Source of the DNA: Henricia sp. BOLD:AAB3569
Taxonomy: Eukaryota > Echinodermata > Asteroidea > Spinulosida > Echinasteridae
Direction of reading: 5' to 3'
Length of the DNA: 64,000 nucleotides
Assembly: GCA_037783545.1 (NCBI GenBank)
Contig: JBBELK010000001.1
Coordinates: forward strand, 1,488,001 to 1,552,000
The position numbers were made by a program, and so were the translations under genes. The notes beneath the pieces were generated by a model. It saw nothing but the letters and a program-made list of their open reading frames with translations. It searched no databases and was not told where the DNA came from. Below, in pieces: positions 1 to 11,639 of the stretch (its first letter is position 1; each line of letters opens with the position of its first letter).

Positions 1-237
1 GATGAGAGTTTTAGGGTTAGTGGAGCGGCGAATGGCCGAGATTTAGCAGTAAGGATGCTTTAATTAAAAGCCTCTGGGTTATCTCTTGGGATGCTCATAA
101 AGTATCTGAGATTTAGACCATTTTAGAAATGACCGAGTTGCTTTTTAATGCTGTTCATCAACTCTGACAATCTTAACTGAATACTGCTAGCATTGCAGTA
201 CTGTCACATGTATTCTAATTTTGCAGGAAATGTATTG

Positions 238-1116
238 GGGTCTTTCCACAGTAAAGGGGGCATTTTGGCAACACAGACCATTTTTCCAGGAAATACCTTT
301 GTCTGGTCTCAAAATAAAAGAAATAAGTTTAAGTTGTTCTGAAGCGATAACTTGGGCCCAAAAAAAGGTTACAAATAGTGTGACAACATGCCTTTCTAAA
401 AACCCTGTGTACAAATTTCCAATAAACTTATTTCTTTTATTTTGAGACCAGACAAAGGTATTTTCTGGAAAATATGGCCTGTTGCCAAAATGCCCCCTTT
501 ACCGCATCCTGAGATCTCAGGGAATTTCTACTATGCAAAGCGACGTGACAATACCCTAAGGAAATACACGCAAATCTGTGGAGCGAGCCGGCTGTTGTCT
601 TGAGCCAACTCACGCCCGAGTCATTTTGATGTAATTTAATCAATTCAGTCATGTTATGCCGAAAAGAAACAATTTCTATACTTTCCAGAAATTGTATTGG
701 GTTCCGTTCCTTATGACTGTCCCATTCCTACCAAACTTTCAAACGACGAACCTTATTTACTCCGCAGTTTTTCAAATTAATAACAGGGATGCATGCTGAC
801 GAATGTAATGGAACGGATTCCCCGATATGCTTTAAATAGCAGCCAATCGCCGACGCGGACAACGGCCAGCATTACCGAGTACATGTATCACATGCATGCA
901 CGGTGTTTACATTCTGCGCGCGTTACATTTGAATGCCTGCAATCGTGCTGCACAATGCACTGCAAGCGTCCTGATTGGTCCAGCAGAGGCGACAAGATTT
1001 CTGTCGCTAGTCCCACCGCCAAATGGGGCCTTTTTCAACAGGGCCACTGTACGCAGGAGTTAGGGAGTGCGTTAAAGGGGCACTGTTGCAAGAGGATGCC
1101 TTTACCGTGGAAAGAC
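238..1116. mobile_element. MITE of the GTCTTTCCAC family, split by a later insertion
   Basis: The left end GGGTCTTTCCACAGTAAAGG at 238 is mirrored at the right, where GGAAAGAC ends at 1116. The arms share GGCATTTTGGCAACA and TTTTATTTTGAGACCAGACA blocks around 258-330 and 430-500. The right arm is interrupted by a 594-bp element (505-1098) flanked by a 9-bp duplication. Without that insertion the MITE is about 270 bp. It is the small relative of the 11041-15471 element. Confidence 0.75.
505..1098. mobile_element. MULE-like non-autonomous element, copy 1
   Basis: The element runs from CATCCTGAG to AGAGGATG with a short 6-bp inverted end (CATCCT). It is flanked by a perfect 9-bp duplication, CCTTTACCG, at 496-504 and 1099-1107, which sits inside the older MITE. 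A near-identical copy is at 31431-32023. The 9-bp duplication points to the Mutator (MULE) superfamily. No transposase is visible. Confidence 0.8.
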
Positions 1117-1264
1117 TCATTGACAAATTTCAAATTACATGTAACACTGCCAGCCTCGTCTCAGATGTTGAGCCATTGTATTATGTTACAGGTCTTTTGC
1201 AAATTTTATCACAAAAGAACGCACTGCATGACACCCTGCCAGTTGGTAAATAATTTGCAACAGT

Positions 1265-1736
1265 TTAAAGTTAGTATACGGTACATGATTGGTAAACTGT
1301 TACAAATAGTTTTATCCCCTGTGTGATTGAAGATATGCATGATTAAAACCAACCTGAGCAAAAACCAGCTCCGTACTTCGTCTAACTTTTGAGAAAAATG
1401 GTTTGCAGTCATTTCGCCCCAAAACCACTTCGCCCTGAACCACGGCCTGTGCACGAAGTGGTTTTGGGGCAAAGTTGCATTTGGACGAAGTGATTTGGGG
1501 CGAAATGGCACTCGGGCGAAGTGGTTTGGGGGCGAAATGGTTTTGGGGCAAATTGAATTTTCGTCTCATGAGACGAAAACTAATTGTTTTACTCATTTCT
1601 CAAAGACTATAGCACTTTAGACGAAACCATTTCAGGGGAAGTTTTCTACGGTCATCGTGTTTATATTGTGTAAGTTAAGCGTAAATCTGTGAACATTTCT
1701 GATTTACGAAATACCAATCATGTATACTGCCTTTAA
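1265..1736. mobile_element. TTAA-flanked MITE, copy 1
   Basis: It starts TTAAAGTTAGTATAC and ends GTATACTGCCTTTAA, with inner matches around ATTGGTA and TACCAAT. The interior (1410-1570) contains repeated short blocks of the type TTCGCCCCAAAACCACTTCG in both orientations, giving a foldback core. Copy 2 is at 27595-28081. TTAA ends suit piggyBac/Kolobok-type mobilisation. Confidence 0.75.
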
Positions 1737-2791
1737 GTGTAAAAATTGAAGAAAAAAATTAAATGTCAAAAAAAAACCTTTGCTTTACGGAGAACAAAAT
1801 TTCACTCATTCTTGTCCAATCTAGAGGCCATTGACCTCCAAGTTGTCGTACCTCCATTGTGTATTTTCGTCAGGTCTGGTTTGGCACCCTTTGAGAGCAA
1901 ACTGTGTTGTCCTCGCTCACTCTTTCAGGCCCGGGGTGTGCCCCTGGTGATTTGCCCTGAAAAATGGCAGGTGGAACTTGCTTGGGGGTTTACAAATGCA
2001 AAGAAAACCCTTTGTAAGGGAGACATAAGGTAAAAACTGACCCTAAAATTCAGGACTTACCAGTACATGTATGGTTTACAAAATGGATACAAAGTTGGCT
2101 TGAGAGCTAATTATGAGAGTGCATTTGTACTTCATTATCTAGAGATTTCAGTAAGCGGGTATTGACCATGCCCACATGTCCATGTACATATACACACTAA
2201 ACTAAACTCCACAATCTTTCACTATATCAATTTTTCCCCAAGTGTAGAGGCCTAGTATGCTGACATCAAAAGTGCACAAGTACACACAGACCAATGACAT
2301 ATACATGTTTATATACCTCATGCGTAGATTCCTGTCATCTGATTGGTTAAAAGTGGGGGCATTGAATCGGCTAGACCCGGCGCGTATATGCCCACCGGGC
2401 AATAGTCTTTGCCATGCCCCGGGCATAGTCATTTAGCGGGTTCCGGACGCGCGCATTACATGTGTTAGCATAGCTGTGCACCAACTATGCAGCTAGCTGG
2501 GCGCTTCACGTAAACATTTATCAGGACGGTAATCGTAGATGAAGTCCTTAAGAATATAAGAGAAGTGGCCTACAGTGAAAACTATGTCAGGTGAAATGTG
2601 CTACTAAAGTGCCAGGTGATTATGCTACAAATGTTTGCTGTAAATATACAACTTTTCCGCCGTAGACCAGCTTCCGATATCGAAACTCGAAGGACCACTG
2701 TCATGACTGAATGATGTATCGTTACTTTTAACCAACCAGATGACAAAAATCTACACATTCGGTATATAAAACAAATATTGTTTATTCGGGT
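1737..2791. other. No gene recognised
   Basis: Ordinary AT-rich sequence with a few short open frames that show no family resemblance. A partial foldback around CCCGGGCATAGTC (2395-2435) shares words with the hairpin at 2792-2907 and may be an old relative. Confidence 0.5.
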
Positions 2792-2907
2792 CATGGTTAA
2801 GATTATAGGCCCTCGGTGATCTCGAAGCCATGACTATGCCCCTCGGCTTCCGCCTCGGGGCATAGTCATGACTTCGAGATCACCTTGGGCCTATAATCTT
2901 AACCATG
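2792..2907. repeat. Long hairpin (palindromic MITE-like)
   Basis: Two arms of about 50 bp, from CATGGTTAAGATTATAGGCC to its mirror, are separated by a short CG-rich loop (CTCGGCTTCCGCCTCGG). There are only about three mismatches between the arms, so the hairpin is fairly young. It may be the core of a foldback element. Confidence 0.8.
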
Positions 2908-2934
2908 CCCCTCATTGCAGTCAATATTTGTATA

Positions 2935-3395
2935 ATATACACCACGTATACACTCGAACCGGCAAAGGTGGATACAGACCCAGCATTTTTATTGCGACAT
3001 TTTTATTGCCGCATTTACACTACACCCCAAATCGGCTTCAACTCGCCTTCAGAAACCGCAAAAGTCACAACTAATTGCAACTGCAGCGCATACGTGAGCT
3101 GTTAGGTGTTGGGGCACTAGTGCCAGATTGGTCAATTAAATCTACTACACGGCGGACACCGCCCCAAGGACACTCAAATTGCCGAATCTGTATTCGGGTA
3201 GTATTTACACTACAAGCGTTCAACCCCGCAATTGCGGGGTTCAACCCTACCTCAAAGGTGACTTAAAAAAGGCGAATCAGACCCGGGTCTGGTCCGCCTT
3301 TTTCAATTCACCTTTTGCGTTTACACTTAGTGCCTACCCGGCTTGATCAACCCCCCTTTTTGGAAAGGCGAATCGAGTGTAAATGGGCCTATAAA
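2935..3395 (-). mobile_element. TTTACACTCGA-ended non-autonomous element, copy 1
   Basis: The ends carry TACACTCGAACC (2948) and, inverted, GAATCGAGTGTAAA (3372-3385). The interior shares long blocks with 28735-29165 in the opposite orientation, for example the GTGCCAGATTGGTCAATT region and the GAATCTGTATTCGGGTAG region. It has no coding capacity. Strand is given relative to copy 2. Confidence 0.75.
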
Positions 3396-4689
3396 AGACA
3401 TTAAAAGTTGTATTGGCTATTACAAGTGAAACCTCTCTATTGGCACAATTATTGAAACTTGACAGTAATTTGCACTTAAAATTGAAACAAGGACTTGGAA
3501 CTCGTACTCGTCCTGCTGAGGACTCGGATGTACATGTATGCTGGATAACTCGGACTCGGGAAGTGTGGACTCAACTACATTGTACATCCCTGGCAGGAAT
3601 AAAGGACACGTGCAGTACTAGTGCAGTTCATACATGTACATTGCAGGGACCATACACAGATTTTATTTTACCACTCAAGGAGTATAGCGCCCTCATTTGA
3701 CAATATCTGTCCATGCCTAAACTCCTTTGAAGAAGTTTGCATGTAGACCAGGCTAATGTTTGCATGTATTTTTTTCAGCAGAGAATCATGTACCAAAACT
3801 GGACTGTGTTAAACAAGGAGAATTTGCCACATGAGCCTTCCACTCAAGAAATGCGTGGCACACAGGTCATGTATGTTTACATGCAATATTGTGTCGGCTC
3901 AATCTCATTTTATAGATGTATGTATACAACATGGAACACCACACATTTCACAAACATTTTGCGTATACATGCAGGTAATTTACGGTCTGTGTGAACAATG
4001 CCTGTTCGTGGATATCGCACCATTACAGTGATTGCAACATTAACGCGAGCGTGCGTCTTATTAATTTGGCACCTACCCAAAACTTTGATACAGTATATGG
4101 GTGAAGAGGGTATCGCGTTTTATTGCGGCACTCAACGCGACGTTTGCACCAATTATTTTAATGATGTGTGTTTTGGCACAAAGCTGCCCGGAATGGTGTA
4201 AAATTTGTTAACAGGCGTGTGTGCCTGCTGGACATAAACATTTTGAGAAGGGACAAATTCCATTTTCGTGCTTGATTAATGTTGCCGATTGATTTAGTGT
4301 GTTAGGTTTCAGGAATTAGAGAAATGTGTAAAGTTCTAAAGGGGAGGTGGTTAGTTTCACACATGTTTAACTTTTTTTGGGGGGGGGGGGGGGGCGGGGG
4401 ATTGTGTAGATGTGAGATTTACGTTCATTCATTAGTTGGGGTACATGTAGATTGTCTGCTGTATTGTCATTTTCACTACTTCCCTAATGTACAGTTTAGC
4501 TCATTAGTGTCGCCATCTGCCAGAAAAAGAAAGAAGGAATAAAAAAACCTGTTAAACAAATACTCATCTGCTGTCTCATGATGTGGTCGGCGATAGGGAC
4601 CACAACGTTTTGACCACAATCTTCAAGTCTTCATCAGGCAAAAAGTTTGTTCTTTTTCGGGAACTGTGCCTCATCACTGATGTGTGGAC
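3396..4689. other. No gene recognised; long G tract
   Basis: There is nothing protein-like here. A run of about 16 G at 4379-4394 continues into GCGGGGG and could form G-quadruplex structure or cause assembly slippage. A short stretch at 3486-3560 repeats ACTCG and GGACTCGG words seen also in the hAT-like element at 19943-20469. Confidence 0.5.
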
Positions 4690-4816
4690 TGAAATGCACG
4701 CGTAAGGCCAAATTCGTGCCACGAAATACGCAGCGCCATGCCTTTGTTATGGAGCTGCGTATTTCGTGGCACGAATTTGGCCTCACGTGTGCATTGACGA
4801 GCCTGTGCCTCTAAAT
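4690..4816. mobile_element. Palindromic MITE, copy 1 (decayed ends)
   Basis: The arms GGCCAAATTCGTGCCACGAA and its mirror flank a loop near CATGCCTTTGTTATGG. Copies with intact TTAA ends are at 30056-30188 and 33928-34067. The outer ends here have drifted (GACGAGCCTGTGCCTCTAAA on the right). Confidence 0.8.
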
Positions 4817-5144
4817 GACCTGTATTAAAAAACAATAAAAACAAAAAATTTAAAATAATTTTTAAAAAAGAAGTCAAGGATCCCAGGATTACAAATGTTC
4901 TTTAGAAATTGCCTTTTCTCACTGTAATGTTCCATGATTACTGTTTTCAAAGGATACTGATAAATTTATAACAAAAAAAAGTTAAAAATTTGAGTTACAA
5001 AATTTTTATTTTTTTTACCATGGCAATTAGACACCATACCAAATATTGTTTATTTTGTCAAGTTCAGCATCCATGCAACACTGGGAGAAAAACAAACTTG
5101 TACATACTGCAGTAGGGAAGCATAAGAATATGACACCATACCGT

Positions 5145-5290
5145 AGTGTCTCGACTCAGTTTGTAGAGCATCTGCCCTGTGTACCAGAGGTCTTGGGTTC
5201 AAATCCCAATAAGGAATATGTGATTTTTCTCTCAAACCGTACCTACCGGTACGTACCTATCTCAAACTGTACCTCGATGTTTAGTTAGAA
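5145..5290 (+). mobile_element. tRNA-derived SINE, single head
   Basis: A tRNA-like head has a degenerate A box (CTCAGTTTGTAGAGC) and the B box GGTTCAAATCC at 5196-5206. The tail TGTGATTTTTCTCTCAAACC matches the tails of the other members at 8587-9190, 24753 and 57560. Confidence 0.75.
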
Positions 5291-5299
5291 GACATGTAC

Positions 5300-6440
5300 C
5301 TTCATAAAAACCCATTATAATGTGCAACGCACGTGGACATCTATATATATATATGGAATGTGTGCTATATACCGTAAATGTAATAATAGTTACATTTATC
5401 TAATTTTTACGGTGGTGAGGCCAAAATATTGTTTTCAAAAGAATCATGGTGTGCTTGGGTGGGACTTGAACACACCACTTTTTGCATTTAGAGCAAACAT
5501 CGAATAAATCATTCCGCAGCAGTTACCACTGGGTTTGAGTCTCACCCGAGCTTATTTTTTAATAACATACATGTACATGTACAGTGTACAAGATTGTACT
5601 AGTTTATACATGTATGTAGTCATAAATAACCCAAAATTCTCTCGGAGCGTTACAGTACATGCACCGTCTCCAATTTGTCACTTAGGGCCTTGGACAACAA
5701 AGTTCGCTCAACGCAGTTCCCTAAATTGGCACAGCGAGCGGCCGTGCACAATGGGTCCTAAATAATCCGCATTATACAGATGACTTGGTCTGCCTTGTGT
5801 GATTATCTAGAGAAACTTCAGTGTGCAGACTTTTTTTTTTTTTTTTTTTTTTTTAATATAAATATATACAATGTAGAAATAGCGCTCACATGCCTTGCGT
5901 CCATGACCTCATATGCACAATCTGTAATAGGCATTTTCACAACAATAGCCAAATTTGTCAGGTTGATTTTTTTTTTAAAATCAATCAAGCATTGTTAATT
6001 TGCTTCCCTTACCAAAAAACCAGATCCATTCTTTTTCATTTTTTTCTTTCTTTTTTGTTGTTGCACTTTTTAGGGTGCGTTTTGTAACAACAGATTTACA
6101 AATGTTTTTGAATCGGAATTTCCCTTGAATTTTTAGACAATCGTCAAATTGCCCTTTGCAGAATGTAAAAGTAGCCGGAAAGAGTGATATTTATTTGCTG
6201 TGCTTTATTATTTGTTTGGTTTTTATCTTAAACCCAATTTAAGCAGTAAAGTTACTGTTAGGCTAAAAGCCGAGTCCGCATTGGACTAATTTTTGTAAAA
6301 AGTTACCATGAACCACTGTTAACCTTTTTATTATGGTAATGCTCTGTGTTTCTGCACTTGGAAAAAAATCAGCCCAATGAATGTCTTTCGTTCATCAGTA
6401 AAACCTTGGCAAAACTTACAGTAATGTGTCACCTCGTCAT
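5300..6440. other. No gene recognised; low-complexity tracts
   Basis: AT-rich sequence with a short TA run (5341-5354), a T tract of about 25 at 5830-5854 and several shorter T runs. A T-rich stretch with two ORFs (5780-6087) is compositional, not coding. Confidence 0.5.
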
Positions 6441-6444
6441 TAAA

Positions 6445-6790
6445 GACTGTGTTTACACTGGTCCCGAGCTCGGGATCAGGATTGATCCCCTGATAAGAAT
6501 GCGTCGGTGTTAACCACAATGATCCAGAGTGCTGCGTTTACATTCTTTTCCCCCGCTACGGCTGTGGTGCGGATGTGGCAGGTTGCGGTAAAGATGAATT
6601 GCTTATCTAACCGCAAACTTATCCCGAGCTAGGGATCGAACCCTCCGCCAATGCGAGACAAAAATCTCGGGGTCTGATCCAGGGCCAATTTGGTCCCGAG
6701 AGCATTTACACTCGGTTTGTGATCCGGGGCTGATCCCGAGCTCGGTGTTTGACTACGAGCTCGGGATCAAATTTACCGTATGTACACAGG
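6445..6790. repeat. CCCGAGCTCGGGATC repeat element with TTTACAC ends
   Basis: The palindrome CCCGAGCTCGGGATCA recurs at 6465, near 6741 and near 6763, with degenerate forms near 6623 and 6700. TTTACACTGGTCCCGAGC on the left and TTTACACTCGGTTTGTGATC internally give it the style of the 2935-3395 family. It is non-coding. The exact ends are uncertain. Confidence 0.55.
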
Positions 6791-6799
6791 GGGAAAGTC

Positions 6800-8250
6800 C
6801 ACACAGAAGTTACAAACTTACATGAGCACAAAATCTGTTCCATCATGTCTATAAGGACTCTTAATGATGTAAAACTGATACCCAGCTCGCCCTGTAAACT
6901 TACAGCGACAGTGTGTAAAACTTACAATAGACAGTCGACATGGTATTCTCCAGCCGTCCGCATTGAATTAATTTTGGTACAATTATCGACAATCTCAGTA
7001 AGTGTTACCAAAAGTCAAAAGAAACAAAGCAGTAATTGACTATGGTTTTATAAAAATATTTAATTTGTTTTTGTAAAACGTATCTTCTAAATGCAAGTGT
7101 GACATTTTGAAACTGTATTGATTTATTGAAATTTCACTCATAATGTGCATGTACTCTGAATTGATAAACTGTAGGTCGTCTTGGCTGGATAAAACCAGCA
7201 GATCTTTTCCAAGAAATGTATTTTGCAAGACTTGAAAAATATGTTGTCCGTCTCTCTCTAGTTTTCATCCTACGACTGCCCTGATGCGATTTCTCCAAGT
7301 ATTTATGCAACACATCAAGTTAAACAATTTGTCAACAAATATCTGCTGAAGTACCTTCTGAAGTTCCTGTGTATACCTTTACAATTCCCTAGCGTCATCA
7401 GGATGGATTCTTTTCTCAAAGTATAACTTGGCTTTGCAAAAGCGACCCTCTTAACAAAATTCTACGTTCACAAAAGACCGTAACTTTAACCCCTGCCAGT
7501 CCATTTCAAACCTTGCTTTTCATCAACCTATCATCTTCCCGAATAACACAAATTGAGCTCAGTATTTACACCCCACTCCTCAAATATTTTCCCTCAATCT
7601 CAATCCAAGACCCATTTCGGGTCCTTATTTGTCGTCCATCTCATTCTGTTTCTGTTTTTTCCCCCCTCTTGTCCTCATTTTGTTTTTTACTCTTCTCTGC
7701 TTGTGTCCCCTTTGCATCCATATCTCTCATCCCGGACGCGTCTCCTACCTCAACACATGTCAGGTGCTGACCGCCTCCCAAGTAGTGTCACGACTGGAGT
7801 AAAACGCTTTTTATTTTGACTGTCAACATCTGTCGGCCCTTGGGTGCCCGGTCGCTGGGGTACTCATCGATGGTAGTTTGAAGGGGGAGGGAGGGAGGGC
7901 TTGAGAGATAGCTAGAAATGGGGGAGATACACAAGACAACGACACTGGGGGACGGCAGGTCACATGACCTAGTTTGTCTGGCCATTACAGTACGCCTGAC
8001 CCTTTCTGAGGTCTTTGGCCTCGGAAACAAAATTGACTCGCAATTAGAGAAGAAAATAGACCAAGGATACCATTCTTACAATGTACTGGTAGTTGCTCCG
8101 CAGGTTTTCAGATTTTAGTTGCTATTGTTTTCTTCACACATGATTTGAATTATTTAGCAAGTACCGGTATTTAGCAGATGGTCGTGCTTCACTCACACCC
8201 CTGTTAAAGTCTTGTTTCTCTTGGCTATAATTACATGTAGCTTCATGTAC
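6800..8250. other. No gene recognised
   Basis: A pyrimidine-rich stretch (7500-7740) yields overlapping open frames in two phases, a sign of composition and not of a gene. A GGGA run lies at 7884-7898. There are no splice-bounded segments with recognisable protein similarity. Confidence 0.5.
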
Positions 8251-8337
8251 ATGTAAGTGTGTGGCGTTTAGTTGTGATACAAATGCAGACAAATGTCCAT
8301 GAGTTTGGGAAATCTGGATGCAGTGAAAAATAACTTG

Positions 8338-8413
8338 GCTCCACCGGGATTCGAATCTTGGACCTTCTGCTTAATGTGCAGCTAGATGGCCTACCAATTG
8401 AGCTATGGTACGA
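8338..8413 (-). mobile_element. tRNA-like SINE head, minus strand
   Basis: On the minus strand the A box TAGCTCAATTGG and the B box GATTCGAATCC are spaced as in a tRNA. The T-stem does not pair well and the acceptor is offset from the A box, so I read it as a SINE head or tRNA relic rather than a working tRNA. Confidence 0.6.
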
Positions 8414-8489
8414 AGCCAACTGGTGGTCTCAAAACAAGGTATTGCAGTTGTTCTTCACTTGATTGGGATTGGCTATCACGTGAACTTAA

Positions 8490-8565
8490 CAAGGTTTAGT
8501 TGTGGTTAGTCGGTAGAGCACTTAGGATAAAACGCAGTCTTGAGTTCGAATCCCAATTTTAGTCA
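8490..8565 (+). mobile_element. tRNA-like SINE head, plus strand
   Basis: It carries a TGGTTAGTCGGTAGAGCA A-box region and the B box AGTTCGAATCCC. It lies just upstream of the repeated-head SINE and may be an older member of the same family. Confidence 0.6.
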
Positions 8566-8586
8566 AACTAATAAATATTATATATT

Positions 8587-9190
8587 AAATATAAATGTAA
8601 CTCAGCTGGTAGAGCATCTGCCCAGTGAGTCAGAGGTCTTGGGGAAACCCGAGGGAGTTTATCAGTGTGCCTCATAGCTCAGCTGGTAGAGCATCTGCCT
8701 GGAATGTCAATTGTCTTGGGGAAAACCTGAGAGTATACCACTATTCCTCCTAGCTCAGGTGATAGAGCATCTGCCCGGTGTGTCGAGGTCTTGGGGAAAA
8801 TCCGAGGGAGTATACCACTGTACCTCATAGCTCAGCTGGTAGAGCATCTACCTGGTGTATCAGAGGTCTTGGGGGAAAACCTAAGAGAGTTTATCACTGT
8901 GGGTCATCTGGTCTAAAGCATCTGCCCGGTGTGTCGGAGGTTTTGGGGAAAACCTGAGAGAGTATACCACTGTTCCTCATAGCTCAGGACGAGGTGATAG
9001 AGAATCTGCCCAGTGTGTCAGAGGTCTTGGGGAAAACCTGAGGCAGTATACCACTGTGCCTCATAGCTCAGCTAGTAGAGCATCTGCCCGGTGTGCCACA
9101 GGTCTTTGGTTTGAATCCTGTTCATGATCACATGACTACATACGTACAATGTAAGCCTGCATGATTTTTCTCTCATCCCATGTTCTGTTA
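8587..9190 (+). mobile_element. SINE with about seven tandem tRNA-like heads
   Basis: A-box-like segments (TAGCTCAGCTGG and variants) begin near 8598, 8675, 8751, 8828, 8905, 8980 and 9064, a period of about 76-84 bp. In the first six units the B-box position is replaced by GGTCTTGGGGAAAACC. Only the last unit carries a usable B box (GGTTTGAATCC, 9108-9118) and the family tail (TTTTTCTCTCATCCCATGTT). A two-headed member is at 24753-24985, so head multiplication is a trait of the family. Confidence 0.85.
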
Positions 9191-11040
9191 TTCCTTTTTA
9201 TCAATCATCTCAATTTGAATTCAGAACAGGGTTTAAATTAAAACCTGTCACCAACTTGTATTGAAATACATGTAGCATTTGATATGTTAGTCAGTGCAGT
9301 ACTAGAAAGTCACGTTGATCGCGTCACTGGAAGAAGAAAAAAACCTGACATTTTTTATTCTATTTTCATCACTGGCACACGTCAAGCGCCACTCAGTCGC
9401 TAGTCAGTGTAGAAAAAAAATGGAATCCTGTCTCCCTGGTGACCTTGTAGATCTGATTGCTGGCTGCACGGCAGGGGACCGGGCAAGACAGCACAATGGG
9501 GAGGAAATTGAAAAGAAAAACCGTGTCTGAAAAAAAAAGACCCTGACATTGACAACTAAATAATAGCAGCACAGACAGAAATGCAGAAAAAAAAACAGTC
9601 ACGACTTAATCAGACCATGCAGGAAGGACAAAAGTCGGCTTTTGCCCGCTGGTTAATGTACGGACCGGAAAGCGGCTGTTTGTCGGAATAAAGGCTGATT
9701 AAAAGTTTTTTAAAAGCGGAAAATGTATTTTAGCTTGAGAGAGCTTGGTCCAAAACGACCCAGTGTCTGACACTTCTCTGTATTGTGGCAAATGTGGTAG
9801 TTGTGTTGTTGTCGAGTCACATGGGTTAAGTTTGACTCCCGAGTCACTTGGTTTGAGTCGGAGCCACATGTAACTTGATGAAAACATTATCATGTACAAA
9901 ACGAAGAAAAATGGCCCTAGCTACAGCTAGCTACCAGTGTGTACATTATTGGCACATGTGTGGTTTGTTTGTGATAGGGTACATATTGTACCAGTGTTAA
10001 TTCTAATGACAAAACATCGTTTTTTCTTCTTTTTTTCAAAAAAAATAAAAGAGGCTTGTAGCTTCTGCTAAACCAGGTTGAAAAAAAAATGGACATTGTA
10101 ACTCATGTTTTAAATGCTCCCAATATGCTACCAAAGTGTGACATCATTTGCTTGAGTAGCTGGTTCTAAACATTCACTGGTAATCTGGAACGTCCATTGC
10201 TAAAACGCAGGGAAACAGTTAACTCTGTTTCTTTGCTCTATGTACATGTAAGCAGCCCGGACATCCGGGAACTCTCGATACAACCTTGATCGTCTTCCCA
10301 TCTTCATTTACATGAAAGTAAACAGCTCATTAAGCGTGAAGCCCGACTTAGTGGGCCATTCGTTTTCACCTGTTGCTATGTGTTACTAGGTGAAAAACAA
10401 AACATGTCTTCACCGGCTGACATCCTCCCGCTCTCATCTATACACGTACCGTAGACCCAGTAAGCTTCGCAGTGCACAAAGGATGCTGTTTTTTCTTTCT
10501 CTATGTGGAAAAGTGACATGTAGGCATATAGTTTCATACGTACTTAAGTTAAAATCAAATTTTCCATACATCTTCATGGACACAAGTGTCTTAAAACATT
10601 GCCTGGAATCAAACCCACTTCTGTACTGACTTATTGCCCTAGAACTTGGATTCAGTGCACCAAATAAACCACTAGGCAATAGCATCTCATGAACATGAAT
10701 AATTTGCTGAAGGTCCAGAGCCTAGTGACTATGACATAAAATACATTGTCAGTCAGAACAGTCAGAACATTTAAACCCTTTTAATTTCCTCCCCGCACCA
10801 AGCTGTGAATAGATTATTCAGTTTGAACAGAGGACCATTATATTATTTTGTCGCCCTCTAGTGTTCAGTAGTTGCCAGTCAAAAGTTGAGCCAAGTTTCA
10901 AACTGCAAATAAATGACTTTAAAGTGCAAAAGGAAACATTTTTTTTCTCAAAAAGCAGTTATTTTTAATGATCTAAACTTTTCCTTGTTGAGTCTTTTCA
11001 CACTAAAGCAAACATTTTGACCATATTTCAATACAAATGG
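9191..11040. other. No gene recognised
   Basis: The stretch at 10160-10236 (TTCTAAACATTCACTGGTAA to AACAGTTAACTCTG) repeats at 58091-58166, so it is a dispersed element. The remaining sequence shows no coding similarity. Confidence 0.5.
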
Positions 11041-11639
11041 GTCTTTCCACAGTAAAGGGGGCATTTTGGCAACACAGACCATATTTTTGAGGAAATACCT
11101 TTGTCTCGTCTCAAAATAAAAGAAACAAGTTTCAGTTGTTCTGAAGAGATAACTTATAGTCCATGGGCTACCAGAACCCCCCCTCCCCCCCCCCTCGGGA
11201 TTTTTCAAGACAACTTTTTTTGGGAACCTTGACCATAGAGCTATTCAAATCAGGTTGTTTGCAAATTCCCTACTGGTGGGTGTGGCCGTAGGGGCGTATT
11301 TTCAAAATGGCCGCCAAAATCCCTGTTTTTGACCATGCCACGTGGGAGAACGGGTTTTTCTTTTGGTACCACCGCTAAAAATGCATTGTAGAAATGGTGT
11401 CCCCCTCTTAAATGCTCAAAACCCCCTTAAAGAAATATTTTTAAACATGGCTAACTATAACAGAACTCTGGAGGGCGCTGTTGACACAATTAAATGACAT
11501 CTTCCATTGCTATTGTGTGAGGTAAGTTGAAGTACAAATCCTGGTCTGCTTTTTCCAAGTTACAGTACGTCCAATTTAGATTGAAAAGACTTGAACTATA
11601 TTACTTAAGATAGACAAGCGGTAATAAAAACAAGACGAT

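Noticed and set aside
793-1326. 177-codon open frame
   Set aside because: It runs across the end of a MULE-like element and into a MITE; the second element copy (31720-32115) has the same start but a different end. No protein family is recognisable.
7500-7820. Two overlapping frames in a pyrimidine-rich stretch
   Set aside because: They result from low stop-codon content of CT-rich sequence and have no similarity to known proteins.
8338-8413. A true tRNA gene on the minus strand
   Set aside because: A and B boxes are good, but the T-stem does not pair and the acceptor is misplaced relative to the A box, so a SINE head fits better.
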